Shown piece after piece: positions 15,001-17,460 of a stretch of 17,460 nt of DNA (positions are counted from its first letter, which is position 1; each line of letters begins with the position of its first letter). Under the pieces are notes generated by a model. The model was not told where the DNA came from and did no database searches. It saw only the letters and a list, made by a program, of their open reading frames with translations. Source of the stretch: CAZUVM01 sp964623885 (lineage in GTDB: Bacteria > Verrucomicrobiota > Verrucomicrobiia > Limisphaerales > UBA8199); assembly GCA_964623885.1 (NCBI GenBank), contig CAZUVM010000116.1, positions 1 through 17,460 on the forward strand. Reading direction: 5' to 3'. A program made the position numbers and the translations under genes.

Positions 15001-17460
15001 GCGCCGGGCACACTGGCCTGGCCGCCCAGTTTTCCTTCGACACCGACTTCGCGCGCCACGGTGGTGACCTGGTCGGCGAAGGTAGCCAGCGTGTCGATCA
15101 TGCTGTTGATGGTATCGGCCAGCTCGGCGATTTCGCCTTTGGCTTCGACCAGCAGCTTGCGTTTGAGATCGCCGTTGGCGACAGCGGTCACGACTTTGGC
15201 GATACCACGCACCTGATTGGTCAGGTTGGATGCCATGAAATTGACGTTGTCGGTAAGGTCCTTCCAGGTGCCGGAGACACCTTTGACCTGGGCCTGGCCG
15301 CCGAGCTTGCCTTCGGTGCCCACCTCGCGCGCGACACGGGTCACTTCATCTGCGAACGATGAAAGCTGATCCACCATCGTGTTGACGGTGTTCTTCAGCT
15401 CTAAGATTTCGCCCCGGACATCGACCGTGATCTTCTTGGTGAGGTCGCCGTTGGCAACCGCGGTGGTCACCGCGGCGATATTGCGGACCTGGGTCGTCAG
15501 GTTGGACGCCATGAAATTGACATTGTCAGTGAGGTCCTTCCAAACACCGGCGAGACCGCGGACGTCGGCCTGTCCACCGAGTTTGCCTTCGCTGCCGACT
15601 TCGCGCGCGACACGGGTGACTTCCGAGGCAAACGAACGCAACTGATCGACCATCGTATTGATGGTGTCTTTCAGTTCCAGGATTTCACCTTTGACATCGA
15701 CGGTGATCTTCTTGGAGAGGTCGCCGTTGGCAACCGCAGTGGTCACCGCGGCGATATTACGGACCTGGCCGGTCAGGTTCGAAGCCATCGAGTTCACCGA
15801 GTCGGTCAGGTCTTTCCAGGTGCCGGCCACGCCGCGCACTTCCGCCTGGCCGCCCAGTTTGCCTTCGGTGCCGACCTCGCGCGCCACGCGCGTTACTTCT
15901 GCCGCAAACGATGAGAGCTGGTCCACCATCGTGTTGACGGTGTTCTTCAGCTCGAGGATTTCGCCTTTGACATCGACGGTGATCTTCTTGGACAGGTCAC
16001 CGGTCGCCACCGCCGTGGTGACAGCGGCGATGTTACGGACCTGGCCGGTGAGGTTCGAAGCCATCGAGTTGACCGAATCGGTGAGGTCCTTCCAGGTGCC
16101 GGCCACGCCGCGCACTTCCGCCTGGCCGCCCAGTTTGCCTTCGGTGCCGACTTCGCGCGCCACACGAGTCACTTCCGCCGCAAACGACGAGAGCTGGTCC
16201 ACCATCGTATTGATCGTGTCCTTGAGTTGGAGAATTTCGCCGCGGACATCGACGGTGATCTTCTTGGATAGATCGCCGGTGGCGATGGCGGTCGTCACTT
16301 CGGCGATGTTACGCACCTGGGCGGTCAGGTTGGACGCCATCGAGTTGACTGAATCGGTTAGGTCTTTCCAGGTGCCGGCCACGCCACGCACCTGGGCCTG
16401 GCCACCCAGCTTGCCTTCCGTGCCGACTTCGCGCGCGACACGGGTCACTTCTGTCGCAAACGAGCGGAGCTGGTCCACCATTGTATTGATGGTGTCCTTG
16501 AGCTGCAGGATTTCGCCTTTGACATCGACCGTGATCTTCTTGGACAAATCGCCATTGGCAACCGCCGTAGTCACATCGGCGATATTGCGGACCTGGGCCG
16601 TAAGGTTTCCGGCCATGGAGTTCACAGAATCCGTCAGGTCTTTCCACGTGCCGGCTACGCCTTTCACTTCCGCCTGGCCGCCGAGTTTTCCTTCGGTGCC
16701 CACCTCGCGCGCCACACGCGTAACTTCCGAAGCGAACGACCGGAGCTGGTCGACCATCATCGTGTTGATCGTGTTCTTCAGTTCCAGGATTTCCCCTTTA
16801 ACGTCGACGGTGATCTTCTTGGAAAGATCGCCATTGGCCACAGCGGTGGTTACTTCCGCGATATTGCGCACCTGGGCCGTAAGGTTGCCGGCCATCGAGT
16901 TCACCGAATCGGTCAGGTCTTTCCACGTGCCGGCTACGCCTTTTACGTCAGCCTGCCCGCCCAGTTTTCCTTCCGTGCCCACCTCGCGGGCGACACGCGT
17001 TACTTCCGCGGCGAATGAGGAGAGCTGATCCACCATGGTATTGATAGTGTTCTTGAGCTCGAGGATTTCGCCTTTGACATTGACCGTGATCTTCTTCGAC
17101 AAGTCGCCATTGGCAACCGCCGTTGTTACTTCAGCGATGTTACGGACCTGAGAAGTAAGATTGCCGGCCATGAAATTCACGTTGTCCGTGAGGTCCTTCC
17201 ACGTCCCGGCGACGCCACGCACTTCGGCCTGGCCGCCGAGCTTCCCTTCGGTGCCTACCTCGCGCGCCACGCGGGTAACTTCTGCTGCAAACGACGAGAG
17301 CTGATCCACCATGGTATTGATGGTGTTCTTGAGCTGGAGAATTTCGCCTTTTACGTCGACCGTGATCTTCTTGGACAAATCGCCATTAGCCACCGCCGTG
17401 GTCACTTCGGCGATGTTACGAACCTGGGCGGTAAGGTTGCCCGCCATCGAGTTCACGTTG
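12009..17460 (-). CDS. Giant hybrid histidine kinase with HAMP array, 5' end beyond window
   Basis: At least 1815 residues; the frame is open to the right edge, so the true start and any sensor region lie outside. Numbering from the GTG codon at 17454-17456: residues 1-829 are nine 92-93-residue HAMP-type repeats, and about 830-885 a tenth, partial unit. About 905-1060 is a GAF domain (FALGEGLVGQAALEKERILI; PVLFEGQVKAVMEL). About 1063-1135 is a coiled coil. HisKA has His1145 in NMSHELRTPLN. HATPase has Asn1261/Asn1265, DTGIGIAP and GGTGLGLAI. Three receivers follow: Asp1479 with Lys1528, Asp1601 with Lys1653, and Asp1746 with Lys1798. The layout is that of poly-HAMP hybrid kinases, related in plan to fungal group III (Nik1) osmosensors, which are cytoplasmic. 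No membrane segment and no HPt domain are visible. It heads a three-gene operon. The signal sensed cannot be told from here. Confidence 0.95.
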   Translation of the reverse strand, partial: NVNSMAGNLTAQVRNIAEVTTAVANGDLSKKITVDVKGEILQLKNTINTMVDQLSSFAAEVTRVAREVGTEGKLGGQAEVRGVAGTWKDLTDNVNFMAGNLTSQVRNIAEVTTAVANGDLSKKITVNVKGEILELKNTINTMVDQLSSFAAEVTRVAREVGTEGKLGGQADVKGVAGTWKDLTDSVNSMAGNLTAQVRNIAEVTTAVANGDLSKKITVDVKGEILELKNTINTMMVDQLRSFASEVTRVAREVGTEGKLGGQAEVKGVAGTWKDLTDSVNSMAGNLTAQVRNIADVTTAVANGDLSKKITVDVKGEILQLKDTINTMVDQLRSFATEVTRVAREVGTEGKLGGQAQVRGVAGTWKDLTDSVNSMASNLTAQVRNIAEVTTAIATGDLSKKITVDVRGEILQLKDTINTMVDQLSSFAAEVTRVAREVGTEGKLGGQAEVRGVAGTWKDLTDSVNSMASNLTGQVRNIAAVTTAVATGDLSKKITVDVKGEILELKNTVNTMVDQLSSFAAEVTRVAREVGTEGKLGGQAEVRGVAGTWKDLTDSVNSMASNLTGQVRNIAAVTTAVANGDLSKKITVDVKGEILELKDTINTMVDQLRSFASEVTRVAREVGSEGKLGGQADVRGLAGVWKDLTDNVNFMASNLTTQVRNIAAVTTAVANGDLTKKITVDVRGEILELKNTVNTMVDQLSSFADEVTRVAREVGTEGKLGGQAQVKGVSGTWKDLTDNVNFMASNLTNQVRGIAKVVTAVANGDLKRKLLVEAKGEIAELADTINSMIDTLATFADQVTTVAREVGVEGKLGGQASVPGAAGTWKDLTDNVNQLAANLTTQVRAIADVATAVTKGDLTRSIQVDASGEVAALKDNINEMIRNLKDTTIKNNEQDWLKTNLAKFTRMLQGQKDMLTVGKLILSELAPVVSAQHGVFYVMETSKEEPIEGGEHDNEAYLKLLASYAFRSRKNVGNRFALGEGLVGQAALEKERILITNAPEDYVAITSGLGQAKPANIIVLPVLFEGQVKAVMELSSFERFSPIHQAFLDQLVESIGIVLNTIEANTRTEDLLKQSQSLAKELQSRQEELQQTNLELQDKAKLLAEQNAEVERKNSEVEQARQALEEKAEQLAITSKYKSEFMANMSHELRTPLNSLLILADQLGQNPEGNLIPKQVEFARTIHASGNDLLSLINDILDLSKIESGTVTVDIAALRFRDLQDYVDRTFRHVAESKNLDFAIEMDPDLPANMFTDSQRLEQVIRNLLSNAFKFTEKGQVVLNISHVTEGWNPDNEVLNHARSVIAFSVSDTGIGIAPEKQQIIFEPFQQADGSTSRKYGGTGLGLAISREIARMLGGEIRLASALGQGSTFTLFLPQTHIPMRTVRKESSPVRTAARPASGDDQLPVETSTTAGMPEEIVLEDDRGRIGINDQVLLIVEDDPNYARVLLEMAREQGFKAVVAQRGATALALARDLKPSAVTLDLHLPDVDGWRVLDRLKLDLATRHIPVHIITVEQDPAPALSQGALGFVTKSQTRDSLKAAFQQLKQFVQRPVKNLLLVEDDEIQTMSIRELIGNGDVKTTVVGTGKDAIQAIHSDKYDCMILDLGLPDMSGAELLEQIKNSVESRALPVIVYTARELIAEEAAKLQALAESILIKDVRSPERLLDEASLLLHRNVAQLPERQRKMIEHLHQGVLEGKKVLLVDDDIRNIFAMTSLLERFKMRVVSVENGKDAIKLLMEQRDIDIALMDIMLPMMDGYTTIRAIRDIAEFKELPIIAVTAKAMKGDREKCIAAGATDYLCKPVEAEQLRSTLRLWLHR
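13500..14030 (-). other. Kinase core (HisKA and HATPase) within the giant hybrid kinase
   Basis: Sub-feature for orientation. The phospho-acceptor His1145 codon is at 14022-14024, and the DHp helix continues through LINDILDLSKIESG. The N-box is near 13660-13680, the G1 box DTGIGIAP near 13525-13545, and the G2 box GGTGLGLAI near 13435-13455, just beyond this span. All residues needed for autophosphorylation are present, so the kinase should be active. Confidence 0.85.
14820..17460 (-). repeat. Tandem 276-bp repeats encoding a HAMP array
   Basis: Nine complete units and one partial unit lie head to tail: R1 17181-17456, R2 16905-17180, R3 16626-16904 (one codon longer), R4 16350-16625, R5 16074-16349, R6 15798-16073, R7 15522-15797, R8 15246-15521, R9 14970-15245, R10 from 14969 to about 14820. 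The array continues off the right edge. Each unit pairs a canonical HAMP (VANGDLSKKITVDVKGEI, then INTMVDQL) with a HAMP-like half (REVGTEGKLGGQA, then GTWKDLTDSVN), so about twenty HAMP modules stand in series. R1-R7 differ at only a few residues each, while R9 and R10 are clearly diverged. Confidence 0.95.

Noticed and set aside
15658..17028. Long open frame (456 codons) on the plus strand opposite the HAMP repeats
   Set aside because: It is the complement of a repetitive, high-GC coding region; its protein repeats with the same 92-residue period, and the minus-strand frame encodes clear HAMP modules.
17454..17456. GTG at 17456 as the start of the giant kinase
   Set aside because: It is the Val of a DNVN motif inside a repeat, and the frame stays open to the window edge, so the real start is outside.
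14820..17460. CRISPR or satellite-type repeat
   Set aside because: The period is 276 bases, in frame, with protein-level conservation of HAMP motifs; there are no spacers.

Overview
The window (about 57% GC by eye, densely coded) looks like a chromosomal segment of a Verrucomicrobiota bacterium, probably near Pedosphaera/Limisphaerales. The basis is the long-form IspG with an inserted domain, Rho with a long charged N-terminal extension, and a very long HAMP-array hybrid kinase. The taxonomic call is inference; no rRNA or other marker is present. I see no tRNA, rRNA, CRISPR array, transposase or phage gene.

Left part (1-4990): the 3' part of ispG (+) converges on a minus-strand pair, a DUF502 membrane protein followed by recO, which share a 4-base stop/start overlap. 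A divergent plus-strand pair follows: a secreted DUF2092-like protein and a secreted YYY-repeat (DUF6515-like) protein, one base apart. A palindrome-rich gap separates these from a small minus-strand CBM48/glycogen-binding-domain protein.

Middle part (5190-9890), all minus strand and transcribed right to left: an S41-family protein that has lost both catalytic residues, then one reading frame fusing a complete low-molecular-weight phosphatase to a complete serine hydroxymethyltransferase (GlyA), then transcription termination factor Rho. A 420-base gap (9884-10303) without a convincing gene holds a possible terminator, a possible promoter with 11-base-period direct repeats, and what may be the remains of a small Gly/Pro-rich gene.

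Right part (10304-17460), minus strand: a compact three-gene signalling operon. First is a giant hybrid histidine kinase that runs off the right edge. Its visible part has nine complete 92-93-residue HAMP-type repeats plus one terminal unit, then GAF, coiled coil, HisKA, HATPase and three receiver domains. Six bases later comes a receiver-histidine kinase, and overlapping it by 11 bases a single-domain Rcp1-type response regulator. Together they form a phosphorelay with five receivers and two kinases, but no HPt domain and no DNA-binding output in view.

The most unusual items are the phosphatase-GlyA fusion, the S41 pseudopeptidase, and the HAMP array, whose repeats are near-identical far from the kinase and diverge close to it.
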